Below are positions 7,731 through 16,913 of a DNA stretch of 64,000 bases, in pieces. Source of the stretch: Vibrio gigantis (GTDB lineage: Bacteria; Pseudomonadota; Gammaproteobacteria; Enterobacterales; Vibrionaceae); NCBI RefSeq assembly GCF_024347515.1, contig NZ_AP025493.1, positions 496,001 to 560,000 on the forward strand, written 5' to 3'. A model generated the notes under the pieces. It ran no database searches. It was not told the DNA's origin and worked only from the letters and a program-made list of their open reading frames with translations. A program made the translations under genes and the position numbers. The stretch's first letter is position 1; the number at the start of each line of letters is the position of its first letter.

Positions 7731-9542
7731 TTAAGCTTCTTTTGCCTGAGCTTCTTTCTCTGCAGCCTCTTTATCGACAATAGGAAGCACCTGTTTTACA
7801 TAGCTACCCGGCGCTTTACCAATCACAGGGTTAAGTTCTGAGCCTTGATTGAAAGGTTCGATTTTTTCGTCAACTTCAAAACCCTGTAACCACTGATTCC
7901 AATGTGTCCACCAAGAACCCTCATGATGAGTAGCATTAGTTAGCCACTCGCCTGCCGAATCGTCTAGGCTGTCATTCAGCCAGAACCCGTACTTATTCTT
8001 GTCTGGATGGTTAACAATGCCCGCAATATGACCAGACTCGCCAAGCACGAACGTCTTATTGCCGCCAGTGTTCAATGCACCACGGTAAGTCCCCTGCCAC
8101 AACGCAATATGATCTTCTTTGGCTGAAATGAAGTAACTCGGTATTTTTATCTTATTGAGATCAATCCAAACACCGCCCACTTTCACACCTTTGTCTTGAA
8201 CCAATTTGTTTTCAAGATACAGATCTCGCAGCAAGAAGTTATGACACTTGGCTGCCACGTTTGTGCTGTCACTGTTCCAGTACAGAAGATCAAACTCCAT
8301 CGGGCTGCTGCCTTTGAGGTAGTTATCAATATAGTAGTTCCAGTACAAACTGTTTTCGCGCAGCAAACTGAACGTTACACTCAATGAGCGACCATCCATA
8401 TAGCCTTTGGCGTCGTTCTGTTTCTCAATTGCATTGATGATGGTCTCATTGATATACGCGCCAACCTCTCCCGGTTGGGAAAAATCCAGTAAGGTGGTAA
8501 AGAACGTCGCGGTTTTGATGCGCTTTTTCATTCGTTTCGCAGCGTAGTAAGCAACTGTGGAAGCCAACACCGTACCGCCAATACAGTAACCAGCCGCATT
8601 GATTTGCTCTTTACCTGTGATGTCTTCAATCGCAGCTACGGCTTTAACCACGCCTTCCGTGACATAGTCACCAAACTCTGTATCTTTCTGCGCTTCACCT
8701 GGGTTGCGCCAAGACATCATGAATACGCTATGTCCTTGCTCAAGCAACCAACGCACCATCGAGTTCTTCTCACGAAGGTCAAGAATATAGTACTTATTGA
8801 TAAACGGCGGAACGATTAACAAAGGCGTTGCATTGACCTGCGGTGTCTTAGGGTAGTATTGAATCAGTTCAAACAGCTCGTTTTGAAAAACAATATCACC
8901 TTCAGTGTTCGCAACATCCACACCCAATCGGAAGGCGTTATTATTGGTCATACGGATCTTGAGTATATCGGCGCTCGCTTCAACGTCTGCTTGCAATTGC
9001 TCTAACCCATCGAGAAGGTTTTCACCATTTCGCTCAAGCGTCAGTTTCATCAACTCTGGATTCGTTGCAATAAAGTTACTTGGAGAGAGAGCATTGATTG
9101 CCTGGCGTGAAAAGAACGCCACACGCTCTTTAGTTTTATCGTCAATACCTTCGATCGAGTTGATGGTATCGATGTAGCTTTTACTGAATAACAAATAAGA
9201 TTGCTTGATAAAGCTATAAAACGGGTCGTTTTTCCACGCGTCATCAATAAAGCGCTTATCGCTGCGATCTTCTGAGATTACGCTCTCAGTATTTCCCATC
9301 AGAGCGGCATTCTGCCAGATCTTAAGTTGTTGTTCCCACCATTGAGATTGCAACTGAAGTAAAACGGCTGGTTGGTTGGCGGCTTGCTCGAAGATTTTTG
9401 ATGCATCATCAAAGTTCAATTCTTGCATCGCTTGGTTTAGGGGAGATTGCGCGGCTTCCTTGTTTTGTTCAAAGCTTTCCCACCATTGCTGGTTTGTTTG
9501 TTGAAGTTTAACAAGGTAGTCCGAAAAGAAGTGTTGAAACAT
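7731..9542 (-). CDS. phaC: Class I poly(3-hydroxyalkanoate) synthase PhaC
   Basis: A 603-residue synthase that polymerises 3-hydroxybutyryl-CoA on the granule surface. It has an N-terminal PhaC_N region (about 90-260) and an alpha/beta hydrolase fold. The lipase-like box GYCIGG carries the nucleophile C320, and the rest of the triad is D477 (SAKEDHIALW) and H505 (GESGHIAGIV). The length fits class I enzymes. The C-terminal tail ends in an Ala/Glu/Lys-rich stretch. It is last in the phaB-phaA-phasin-phaC unit, a common Vibrio order. Confidence 0.96.
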   Translation of the reverse strand: MFQHFFSDYLVKLQQTNQQWWESFEQNKEAAQSPLNQAMQELNFDDASKIFEQAANQPAVLLQLQSQWWEQQLKIWQNAALMGNTESVISEDRSDKRFIDDAWKNDPFYSFIKQSYLLFSKSYIDTINSIEGIDDKTKERVAFFSRQAINALSPSNFIATNPELMKLTLERNGENLLDGLEQLQADVEASADILKIRMTNNNAFRLGVDVANTEGDIVFQNELFELIQYYPKTPQVNATPLLIVPPFINKYYILDLREKNSMVRWLLEQGHSVFMMSWRNPGEAQKDTEFGDYVTEGVVKAVAAIEDITGKEQINAAGYCIGGTVLASTVAYYAAKRMKKRIKTATFFTTLLDFSQPGEVGAYINETIINAIEKQNDAKGYMDGRSLSVTFSLLRENSLYWNYYIDNYLKGSSPMEFDLLYWNSDSTNVAAKCHNFLLRDLYLENKLVQDKGVKVGGVWIDLNKIKIPSYFISAKEDHIALWQGTYRGALNTGGNKTFVLGESGHIAGIVNHPDKNKYGFWLNDSLDDSAGEWLTNATHHEGSWWTHWNQWLQGFEVDEKIEPFNQGSELNPVIGKAPGSYVKQVLPIVDKEAAEKEAQAKEA

Positions 9543-9617
9543 AACATGACTCCAATAATCGGAAAATCGCCACCGAGCCTCACAGTAAACACTGCGCTAA
9601 CTCGATGGCGATTAAAT

Positions 9618-9965
9618 TTATGCAGGTGTAACTGTTTTCAAGTTTTCAGTTGTTAGTGTTTCAACATCTTCTTTAAACTCTTTAGCCACAGCTTGAAGCT
9701 TTGAACTATCACTCATCATCTGTTGAGACAGTTGAGTTAGTGCTGCTAGTTGCTGGCTGTTGAAAGCCGTTAGGCTAGTCACGTCTTTGATTTCAGTCAC
9801 TGCTTTCATTTGTGCAAGACCCATGTCCGTGTAAGTCTGCATCGCATTCATTTGCAGTTCTGTCATCGTTTGGACGTTCTTTGCAACCAACTTGTTGAAC
9901 TTAAAGTACGGTTCAAATTGCTTTTCAGTTTGGTCAGTAATTGTTTTGAAAATATCCGTGTACAT
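9618..9965 (-). CDS. phaP: Phasin (PHA granule-associated protein)
   Basis: A 115-residue, almost wholly helical protein starting MYTDIFKTITDQ, with amphipathic repeats such as FNKLVAKNVQTMTELQ and SLTAFNSQQLAALTQLSQQM. No signal peptide or membrane segment. This matches the phasin_2/TIGR01841 type that coats polyhydroxybutyrate granules. It sits 75 bases upstream of phaC in the same direction. Confidence 0.88.
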   Translation of the reverse strand: MYTDIFKTITDQTEKQFEPYFKFNKLVAKNVQTMTELQMNAMQTYTDMGLAQMKAVTEIKDVTSLTAFNSQQLAALTQLSQQMMSDSSKLQAVAKEFKEDVETLTTENLKTVTPA

Positions 9966-10096
9966 AAGTAACTCCTGATGAATACATAGTTTAATAAATT
10001 TGTGTAACTATCGTTTCAGCTAACCTTCATCGATTAACTCGCGATGCTTTGAAAAGCTGACCCGATATTTGAAGCTTGCCATCGATATATCAGTTT

Positions 10097-11311
10097 CTAA
10101 CCGTCAATACCTTTGAGCAAAACAGCGGTTCCCATTCCTCCCCCCACACAGAGTGAAGCAACACCATAAGTTGTCTTTTGTTCGAGCATCTCATGGATAA
10201 GTGAAACAATAATTCGATTGCCTGAAGCTCCTAGAGGATGGCCTAGCGCGATCGCTCCACCATTCACATTAACCTTAGGTTTGAACGCCTCTAAAGGCAG
10301 GTCGTGCTGCTCAGAAAGCTGATACATCACACCAAGCGCTTGTGCTGCGAAGGCTTCATTCAGTTCAAACAAATCGATCTCTTCGAGTGTGAGTTCAGCT
10401 TTGTGGAGCGCTTTCGATACCGCTTCCACTGGGCCTAATCCCATGATTTTTGGGTCTAAGCCAGATTGTGCGTAACTGCTTAGCTCAACCAGTGGTGTTA
10501 GTCCGTATTTCGCGACGGCACTCTCTGATGCCAAGATAATTGCACTCGCACCATCATTGATTCCCGAAGCGTTGCCCGCCGTTACGGTCCCTTCACGGTC
10601 GAATGCCGGACGAAGCTTTTGTAGGCCTTCGAATGTCGCGTCAGATTTCGGATACTCATCAGTATCAAAAGTGACAGTCTGTCTGCGCTGCTTCACTTCA
10701 ACCGGCACGATTTGCTCTGTGAATTTACCTGCTTCGATTGCCGCAACCGCTTTCTGTTGGCTCTCTAACGCATAGTTATCTTGAGCAAGGCGTGAAATGT
10801 TCAATGCATTCGCGATGTTTTCAGCCGTCATGCCCATGTGGTAATTGTTAAACGCGTCCGTTAAACCATCACCTACCAACAGATCTTTCATCGAAATGTC
10901 GCCCATCTTGTGTCCGTTACGAATACTTGACGGAACCACAAAAGGGATTTGAGACATCACTTCAACACCGGCAGCAACCACCACTTCAGCGTCTTGCGCC
11001 TTAATGTGCGCCGCGGCATCCATGACTGACTTCATGCCACTGCCACAAATCATGTTGACGCCGTACGCTGGTGTTTCTTCTGCAAGGCCTGCGTAGATTG
11101 AAGCTTGACGCGCTACGCCCATGCCTTGCCCAGCAGAAATCACGTTTCCGACGATCACTTCATCAACCGCATCTAGCGGAAGGTTTGCAGCCTCTAGTGC
11201 ACCTTTAATCGCGACCCCAGCTAATTCGCCTGCTGACACGTTCTTGAGCGAACCTGTAAACGCGCCAATGGGCGTACGCTTTGCTGCAACAATAAATACC
11301 TTTTCCATCAT
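10097..11311 (-). CDS. phaA: Acetyl-CoA acetyltransferase (beta-ketothiolase)
   Basis: A 404-residue thiolase that condenses two acetyl-CoA to acetoacetyl-CoA, the first step of PHB synthesis. The acyl-accepting cysteine is C89 in NMICGSGMKSV. The later motifs NGGAIALGHPLGASG (histidine) and SLCVGGGMG (second cysteine) are intact. Two ATG codons stand in tandem at the start after a GGGG-containing ribosome site; either may be used. It lies between phaB and the phasin gene, which argues for PHB synthesis over fatty acid breakdown. Confidence 0.93.
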   Translation of the reverse strand: MMEKVFIVAAKRTPIGAFTGSLKNVSAGELAGVAIKGALEAANLPLDAVDEVIVGNVISAGQGMGVARQASIYAGLAEETPAYGVNMICGSGMKSVMDAAAHIKAQDAEVVVAAGVEVMSQIPFVVPSSIRNGHKMGDISMKDLLVGDGLTDAFNNYHMGMTAENIANALNISRLAQDNYALESQQKAVAAIEAGKFTEQIVPVEVKQRRQTVTFDTDEYPKSDATFEGLQKLRPAFDREGTVTAGNASGINDGASAIILASESAVAKYGLTPLVELSSYAQSGLDPKIMGLGPVEAVSKALHKAELTLEEIDLFELNEAFAAQALGVMYQLSEQHDLPLEAFKPKVNVNGGAIALGHPLGASGNRIIVSLIHEMLEQKTTYGVASLCVGGGMGTAVLLKGIDG

Positions 11312-11334
11312 TCAATCCCCTTAAGTTTTACTTA

Positions 11335-12075
11335 TTAGTGCATGTACAAGCCGCCATTCACAGACAATGTCTCGCCTGTAATGTATGCGCCTGATTCACT
11401 TGCTAAAAAGCCCACTGCGTCTGCAATTTCTACAGGCGTCGCTAGACGTTTCATTGGGATTTGGTTTTTTATTGAATCAAGGACTTCAGGCTTCATTTGC
11501 TCAACCATAGGCGTGCCTGTATAGCCAGGGGCAACAACGTTTACTGTCACACCACTTCTTGCGCCTTCAGCAGCGAGTGCTTTTGAAAAACCAATCATTC
11601 CAGCCTTTGCTGCGGAATAATTAGTTTGTCCGAACTGACCTTTAAGACCGTTCACTGACGAAATGTTGATGACTCGGCAGTTGCCCTTTTCGCACATCGG
11701 TGCAAACAGAGGCTGTGTCACATTGAAAAGGCTGTTGAGGTTAGTCTCAATCACCTCTTTCCAAGCTTCGGCATCCATCTTTTTGAAAACGCTGTCACGA
11801 GTAATACCGGCGTTGTTGACCAAAACATCCACCGTGCCTTCTTCTTCTAACAACTTGCTTAAGCTTCGTGCACATTCAGCGGTGTTGGTGACATCTAATT
11901 CAAACAATCTCACTTGCTCTTCAGTAAATTGTTTTTCATTAAACCAATCCAGTGCGCACTGATAATTCCCAGTAAAATAGGTCGCGATAACACGATAGCC
12001 ATCCGCGACTAATTTAGAAGAAATTGCTGAGCCGATACCGCCTTTTGATCCTGTAATTAAAGCAAGTTTTTTCAT
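11335..12075 (-). CDS. phaB: Acetoacetyl-CoA reductase (SDR family)
   Basis: A 246-residue short-chain dehydrogenase that makes (R)-3-hydroxybutyryl-CoA with NADPH. It has the nucleotide motif TGSKGGIGSA near the N terminus, NNAG, the catalytic serine in INISSVNG and the Y-x-x-x-K in NYSAAKAG. The motif FNVTQPLFAPM and the ending GGLYMH are usual for PhaB. The frame extends four codons further (ATG 12087), but the GGA seven bases ahead of ATG 12075 and the family length favour the shorter form. First gene of the pha operon. Confidence 0.92.
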   Translation of the reverse strand: MKKLALITGSKGGIGSAISSKLVADGYRVIATYFTGNYQCALDWFNEKQFTEEQVRLFELDVTNTAECARSLSKLLEEEGTVDVLVNNAGITRDSVFKKMDAEAWKEVIETNLNSLFNVTQPLFAPMCEKGNCRVINISSVNGLKGQFGQTNYSAAKAGMIGFSKALAAEGARSGVTVNVVAPGYTGTPMVEQMKPEVLDSIKNQIPMKRLATPVEIADAVGFLASESGAYITGETLSVNGGLYMH

Positions 12076-12560
12076 TAATGGTTCCATCCCTTACAAGCAA
12101 TTAAATAACAATGATGTTAATAAGATAATGTCTTAGTCGATAATTAAACTTTACGTGTTGCTTTAATTAAACCCTACATCTCAAAATCAAAAAGTATTAT
12201 TACAAATAAAAAATATTTTCATGTTAAGGCTGGAAATTTGACTTACATCCCAAAACCCATGAAATGTTGCGCTAATGTAAACTCTGCCAAACCACTGATA
12301 TAAATAGGGTTTATTTAAATTCAATTATATCACCAAGCCGATAAGTCTTTGTTTATTATGAATAAAACAACACTCTATAACGTGTTTCAAGAAGAATGCA
12401 ATATTGGAAAACTAAACAATTGATCGTGGAAATAATAGAGAGCTTATTATTCCTTATTAATAAATCTATCGGGGTCTTTCTATATCGAACTCAATATAAG
12501 TAAATGTTAAAATCACACTGGCTAACATTCTGACTAGATGAATAAAAGTGAATAGGCAAT
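12076..12560. other. AT-rich spacer upstream of phaB
   Basis: About 480 bases of very AT-rich sequence with no convincing open frame or recognised RNA. It must hold the pha promoter on the minus strand. I could not assign a specific operator. Confidence 0.5.
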
Positions 12561-12592
12561 AAAAAAGCCCACTCTCAAGAGAGTGGGCTTTC
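12561..12592 (-). terminator. Terminator after the SH3-like protein gene
   Basis: GCCCACTCTC and GAGAGTGGGC pair perfectly around a two-base loop. Read on the minus strand the stem is followed by six T. It is 68 bases downstream of the stop at 12660. Confidence 0.88.
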
Positions 12593-12659
12593 AATCTAAA
12601 TCAATAAATAGAAAGGCTAATCGCTATTAATACATATGACATTAGTATCGAAGTAGATA

Positions 12660-13328
12660 TTACTTAGTAAATATTTCATTTGTATTTACATCTAAATAAA
12701 TTTTATTTTCAAGAGACAGTCCACCACAATAGATAAAATAGACATCTCGGTCACTGTACTTCACCGATTTCACCCAACCACCTAATTCCTCGAAGTCACT
12801 TGGGTCACATTCTCCATCGGAGATCAGCTCTGCAACCGTATTGCGGAACTTCTCTTTATGGATCTTCAGATCGTCGGATTTAACCAAATATGAATCCAAT
12901 ATCTCTATGCTTTCTTTCTCGGAAATAATCACTTCATCATTCGATAGGCCAGACATCGAAACCCATTCGGCTGTCTGTGGCCCGCCTTCTTTTAGAACGA
13001 TGTAATCTGAGATACGTGCCCATTCACCCTGCTTTTCGAGCACTTCGACTTTTTCGCCTTTGTAGAGGTAATCTGTTATCAAACCATCAATTTCCGGCTG
13101 TTCTACCACTTCAAGCTTTCTATCCAGAACGTAAAACTCTGTCTGCTCTGGCTCAGGTTTAAGTTCCATGATCGGTTTTAAATTAGCTTCAGGCTGAGCA
13201 ACTTCTTCAACGGACTCTTCGGTTTTCTCTGCTGGTGTTGGGTCTTTTTTCATAACAAAGAAGTAGTACGCCGCTCCTCCTCCGCCCAATATTAACAATA
13301 CAAGTAAAGCGATCAGCGCTTTTTTCAT
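12660..13328 (-). CDS. Membrane-anchored protein with an SH3-like domain, function unknown
   Basis: A 222-residue protein with one N-terminal helix (KKALIALLVLLILGGGGAAYYFF), then an acidic, proline-containing linker (about 28-60). A bacterial SH3-like segment follows at about 65-125 (YKGEKVEVLEKQGEWARIS...EWVSMSGLS), as in surface or peptidoglycan-associated proteins. The C-terminal part has two cysteines (GECDP and YFIYCGG) that could pair in the periplasm. The start at ATG 13328 is preferred over an upstream GTG because GGTGGA precedes it. Single gene with its own terminator. No precise role can be named. Confidence 0.72.
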   Translation of the reverse strand: MKKALIALLVLLILGGGGAAYYFFVMKKDPTPAEKTEESVEEVAQPEANLKPIMELKPEPEQTEFYVLDRKLEVVEQPEIDGLITDYLYKGEKVEVLEKQGEWARISDYIVLKEGGPQTAEWVSMSGLSNDEVIISEKESIEILDSYLVKSDDLKIHKEKFRNTVAELISDGECDPSDFEELGGWVKSVKYSDRDVYFIYCGGLSLENKIYLDVNTNEIFTK

Positions 13329-13433
13329 CAAATCCACCAGCTCTTCCGTTAAAGGTATGTCTCAAGTGTACATCAACTCATGCTGCTGCTCATCTATACT
13401 CTCAATAGAGAGCACGGTAAATAGAGGAAAGTC

Positions 13434-14009
13434 ATGAGTTTCTGGGGGAAGGTTATCATTGTAAGCTTACCTTTGAGTGCCAATGTCGCTCTAGCGAATC
13501 ATTGTGACCGCGAAAACTGGCAAATACTGTTAGATCGTCAGCTCTCGTTTGAAGGTCGCTATAATCAATACACCAACGAGTTCAACCAAGTTCTCTCGAC
13601 CTATGAGTCACAAACATTGTTATCTAAACACTTTAATGAAAAGCAGGTCATTGAGCTTTGGGTAAAGTACGAAGAAAGGTTTAATGTACAGCTCAATAGT
13701 CATATGAATACCGCTTATGACGTCTCTGAGATTTTATTACAACAGGCGTACCTTGTTTCTACTGAGCTTGAAGGCGCTCAGTCTCTAGCGTATTCGTGGC
13801 AGGCCATCGCCAAACACTGCACCAAAGCAAAACTCACGCGTCAGGCAGAAAGTGCGCAGCTGCACATACAAAGCTCACAATCACTTTCCCGAGATCTCCA
13901 GACACTCAGTGAAAAATTCCGTCAGCTGTCTTCAAAATACCGAAGAGAAGCTAGGATGATTGATGAAGCACGCAGCACAAGCCAACCAAAAGACGATGTA
14001 TCAAACTGA
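13434..14009 (+). CDS. Exported helical protein of unknown function
   Basis: A 191-residue protein with a Sec-type leader (IIVSLPLSANVALA, cleavage near residue 21). The mature part is almost all helix with coiled-coil character, especially about 120-175 (QSSQSLSRDLQTLSEKFRQL). There are two cysteines, near the mature N terminus (NHCDRENW) and at AKHCTKAKL, which could form a disulfide. The start follows GAGGAAAG. I do not recognise a family. It diverges from the SH3-like gene. Confidence 0.65.
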   Translation: MSFWGKVIIVSLPLSANVALANHCDRENWQILLDRQLSFEGRYNQYTNEFNQVLSTYESQTLLSKHFNEKQVIELWVKYEERFNVQLNSHMNTAYDVSEILLQQAYLVSTELEGAQSLAYSWQAIAKHCTKAKLTRQAESAQLHIQSSQSLSRDLQTLSEKFRQLSSKYRREARMIDEARSTSQPKDDVSN

Positions 14010-14277
14010 AATCGCCATTATATTACCTCACTTATCGACTGGACTTTTCCGATAAATATGTTCATTTCCACACAAAACATTCTAATAAGTCGTTAATCAA
14101 TGTTTTATCAATAAGTTGTAAAACCAATGTTCTAACTATCAACAATGAAGTTCAATTTCCGACCAATGCAAGCAAGTATGTGAGATATTCATCACAAAAT
14201 AGATTTACAAACGCCAGAAAATTGTTATCATGATTATTCATATAACTTAATAACAAGAAACATTTTGGCTAGGTAAT

Positions 14278-14520
14278 ATGCAAAAAACTATGGCTTTCAA
14301 CTGCTTGAGTAACACGGAATGGACTGCAGAGATAAGAGGTAAACTTTTATCTGTAGCTAAACACATGGAAGAGTTCGGTTCAGTAAGTGAGCTAGAGCTA
14401 TGTAAGATATTTGGAGAGACAATTTGGAATGACGGTGTGGATTATCATTCACATGCTTTTTCATTCAGGATTAATGCACAAACCGGGGATTGTTCAATCT
14501 CCAACTTTAAGTATCACTAA
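14278..14520 (+). CDS. 80-residue protein of unknown function
   Basis: A small cytoplasmic protein starting MQKTMAFNCLSNTEW. It has a helical middle (LLSVAKHMEEFGSVSELELCKIFGE) and a beta-like end (FSFRINAQTGDCSISNF). The start is preceded by a short AGG site. A terminator follows directly at 14539-14571, supporting a single-gene unit. The 5' flank (14010-14277) is AT-rich and holds nothing recognised. Confidence 0.6.
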   Translation: MQKTMAFNCLSNTEWTAEIRGKLLSVAKHMEEFGSVSELELCKIFGETIWNDGVDYHSHAFSFRINAQTGDCSISNFKYH

Positions 14521-14538
14521 GTTTTGCACCTATTATAT

Positions 14539-14571
14539 ACGGAGTACCTTTCATAAGGTGCTCCGTTTTTT
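14539..14571 (+). terminator. Terminator after the 80-residue gene
   Basis: ACGGAG..CCTT pairs with AAGG..CTCCGT (two mismatched bases inside the stem) around a TCAT loop, followed by six T. Confidence 0.82.
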
Positions 14572-14688
14572 ATTGCCTATACCTAACAACTGATCAATAA
14601 TTTTTTGATACTGACTGTGCTTCTGCTTAAAGATCGTGTCATTTCGTTTTCAGCTCATTTCTCCGCTGTGTAGCTTCTCTATTTTCGC

Positions 14689-15147
14689 TTAATCAGTATA
14701 AATTGGCAGTGACGCATTGCCTTTTACTTGCCTTATCGCAAGGTGAGTATGAATATCTTTCACGTTAGAGAGCCTTTGAAGTTTTCTTGTAAATGCCTCA
14801 TAGGCCATTAAGTTCGGACTAACCACTTCTAGCAGGTAGTCATAAGCACCAGATACAACGTGACAGCTGATCACCTCTTCCATCTCGACAATGGCACCTT
14901 CGAACTTATCGATCGACACTTCTTGGTGGTTGTTTAGGCTCACTTCGACAAACACACTCATCGCCACACCCACTTTTTCTCGGGACAAGCTCACGCGATA
15001 ACCGTCGATGATACCTTTCTCTTCAAGTCTTTTAATGCGCCTCGCGCACGGTGACGCAGATAACCCGACTTCATCCGCTAATTCAGCCGTGGTTAGCCTG
15101 CCATCTTTTTGTAGCAGCTCGAGAAGATGCCTATCAATTCTATCCAT
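14689..15147 (-). CDS. Lrp/AsnC-family transcription regulator
   Basis: A 152-residue regulator with an N-terminal winged helix-turn-helix (about 5-50, LTTAELADEVGLSASPCARRIKRLEEKGII) and a C-terminal ligand/oligomer domain (about 65-145) with the effector-type sequence CHVVSGAYDYLLEV. The start is set at ATG 15147; the frame runs four more codons to a TTG but the protein family begins at MDRID. It diverges from the EamA exporter gene, so it probably controls it, as Lrp-type regulators often control a neighbouring amino acid exporter. Target and ligand are inferred only. Confidence 0.88.
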   Translation of the reverse strand: MDRIDRHLLELLQKDGRLTTAELADEVGLSASPCARRIKRLEEKGIIDGYRVSLSREKVGVAMSVFVEVSLNNHQEVSIDKFEGAIVEMEEVISCHVVSGAYDYLLEVVSPNLMAYEAFTRKLQRLSNVKDIHTHLAIRQVKGNASLPIYTD

Positions 15148-15212
15148 AGTCAACACCAAACATTAGTTAGATCCGTTAATAATTTAACAAATATTAGCAA
15201 AGATCATCAACA

Positions 15213-16226
15213 ATGATTCAAGTTAGACCAAAACTTGCCAACCTGTGGCACAACAACTATCTCATAATGAGCCATCATCCACTTTCTTTTTATTTTATGA
15301 ACCTTGGCTATCTATCTATTACTGTCACTCTGCTCATTTGGGCGAGCTTTTTCCTTTCTCTTAAAGGCGGCGCGAATTCAGATTTAACACCTGCAGATAT
15401 CGCTCTCACAAGATTTCTCATACCCGCTTTGGTGTTACTACCTATAGTGTGGAAAGCTCGTAGCGCCATTGCAGTCGTTCCTACACGATATCTAACAGGT
15501 ATGTTTGTGGGTAGCGGATTGCCTTATCTACTTGTTGCAGGAACGGCCATGCAGTTTGTTCCGGTATCACATGGCAGTGCATTAGTTCCGGGAACACTTC
15601 CTCTGTTCGTCACAGGAATTGCAGTACTCTTTTTTAAGCAGCCACTTAGCCGTCACCGTGTTGTAGGTTTAAGCCTAGTTTTGCTCGGCATACTGTTATT
15701 TTTAGGAAAGAGCTTAAGTAGCTTCAACTTTGAACACACCAAAGGTCATTTGTTGTTTTTGTGCGGAAGCTTAATGTGGGCGACTTTTACTATCTCAGCC
15801 CGTGTCGCCAACCTTAATGCGTTAATCAGTGCGGGTTTTATTTCTCTCTGCTCTACTTTGCTGCTACTTGTCCTTATCTTAACAGGCACGCTCCCAAGCC
15901 ACCTAATGGACACACCAATCGCTAATTGGCCATATGCAGAGCTTGCCGTTCATTCAGCAGTACAAGGTGTTGGAGCGGGTTTAATAGCGGCGTTCACTTA
16001 TTTATATGCTGTTAATACATTAGGGGCTGAACGCTCAGCCGCTTTTGGCAGTGCAACACCTGCCGTTGCGACACTATTAGCAATTCCATTTTTTAACGAA
16101 ATCCCAGATGCGATGACCTGGCTTGCCCTTGGTTCAATTTGCATCGGTAGCTTAGTCGCGAGCAATATCTTCATGAGAAACGATCAATCCATGCAATACC
16201 GACCGCCAAGTCATAACAAAGCGTAA
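15213..16226 (+). CDS. EamA/DMT-family exporter
   Basis: A protein of up to 337 residues with about ten membrane helices arranged as two EamA repeats. The first begins near LGYLSITVTLLIWASFFLS and the second near GHLLFLCGSLMWATFTIS. Such proteins export amino acids or other metabolites. Three in-frame ATGs are possible (15213, 15267, 15297) and none has a strong ribosome site. The family usually starts just before the first helix, so 15297 is credible. Divergent Lrp-type regulator 14689-15147. Confidence 0.82.
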   Translation: MIQVRPKLANLWHNNYLIMSHHPLSFYFMNLGYLSITVTLLIWASFFLSLKGGANSDLTPADIALTRFLIPALVLLPIVWKARSAIAVVPTRYLTGMFVGSGLPYLLVAGTAMQFVPVSHGSALVPGTLPLFVTGIAVLFFKQPLSRHRVVGLSLVLLGILLFLGKSLSSFNFEHTKGHLLFLCGSLMWATFTISARVANLNALISAGFISLCSTLLLLVLILTGTLPSHLMDTPIANWPYAELAVHSAVQGVGAGLIAAFTYLYAVNTLGAERSAAFGSATPAVATLLAIPFFNEIPDAMTWLALGSICIGSLVASNIFMRNDQSMQYRPPSHNKA

Positions 16227-16286
16227 CGCCGATAATCTGCACCATTTCAAGCGGTTCGATGGCCAGGTTTCAGGTATGCCGCAGCC

Positions 16287-16314
16287 AGATAAGCCTACAA
16301 AGGTAGGCTTATCT
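16287..16314 (+). terminator. Hairpin terminator after the EamA gene
   Basis: A perfect 12-bp stem, AGATAAGCCTAC with GTAGGCTTATCT, around a four-base loop. The T-run is delayed (AAAATCTGCTTTTTCT), so termination may be moderate. Confidence 0.55.
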
Positions 16315-16384
16315 AAAATCTGCTTTTTCTAAGCTCACTTCTCCATTAAACTGTCCGACCTTTTTGCCGATCCAAGAGAACACC

Positions 16385-16849
16385 ATGCAACGCGACTACA
16401 CCTTAAATTGCTTGATCACCATGCCTCGCCATGAACTAGAAGAATTTAGTTTAAGAATGATTCATCGCCTTGTTCCTGAAGATGCAATGACGGAATTATT
16501 TACGTTCGAGCAAGAAGAAGTCACCAGTGAAGAACGCATGCAATCTGCAAAATTCGACGCAATGTTAAGAATGACGGCTATCGCGCTTGGTGAAGTAAAC
16601 CTAGCCTTCTCTGAGTCAGACAACTCACAACAGAATATCGAGCGCATGACTCGCCTACTGCTTTGGCACTTCTATTCAATATCTTTCAACCTTGAAGAAG
16701 CAATCGCAATCGAAGTGCACTGTGATAAAGTTGAGAAGATCTTAAAGAACGCACCAAAAGATGCATTCGGTTGGGTTAAAGAGTTAACTGAGTTGCTTCA
16801 TTTCTACGCAAAAGTGAATGAAGGTAATGAAGAGAAGAAAGACGCATAA
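16385..16849 (+). CDS. Helical cytoplasmic protein of unknown function
   Basis: A 154-residue protein with no signal or membrane segment. It is mostly helical, with MPRHELEEFSLRMIHRLVPEDAM, a central part IERMTRLLLWHFYSISFNLEEAIAIE and a charged tail EGNEEKKDA. The frame opens at a TTG seven codons earlier, but ATG 16385 with AAGAG upstream is the better start. No family recognised. It stands alone between the exporter and the converging sensor kinase gene. Confidence 0.62.
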   Translation: MQRDYTLNCLITMPRHELEEFSLRMIHRLVPEDAMTELFTFEQEEVTSEERMQSAKFDAMLRMTAIALGEVNLAFSESDNSQQNIERMTRLLLWHFYSISFNLEEAIAIEVHCDKVEKILKNAPKDAFGWVKELTELLHFYAKVNEGNEEKKDA

Positions 16850-16913
16850 CGTCATTTCTACATAACACGCTGCAATTCAAAAGTAGGCCAGTAAATCCCA
16901 AAGGCAGAAAGAA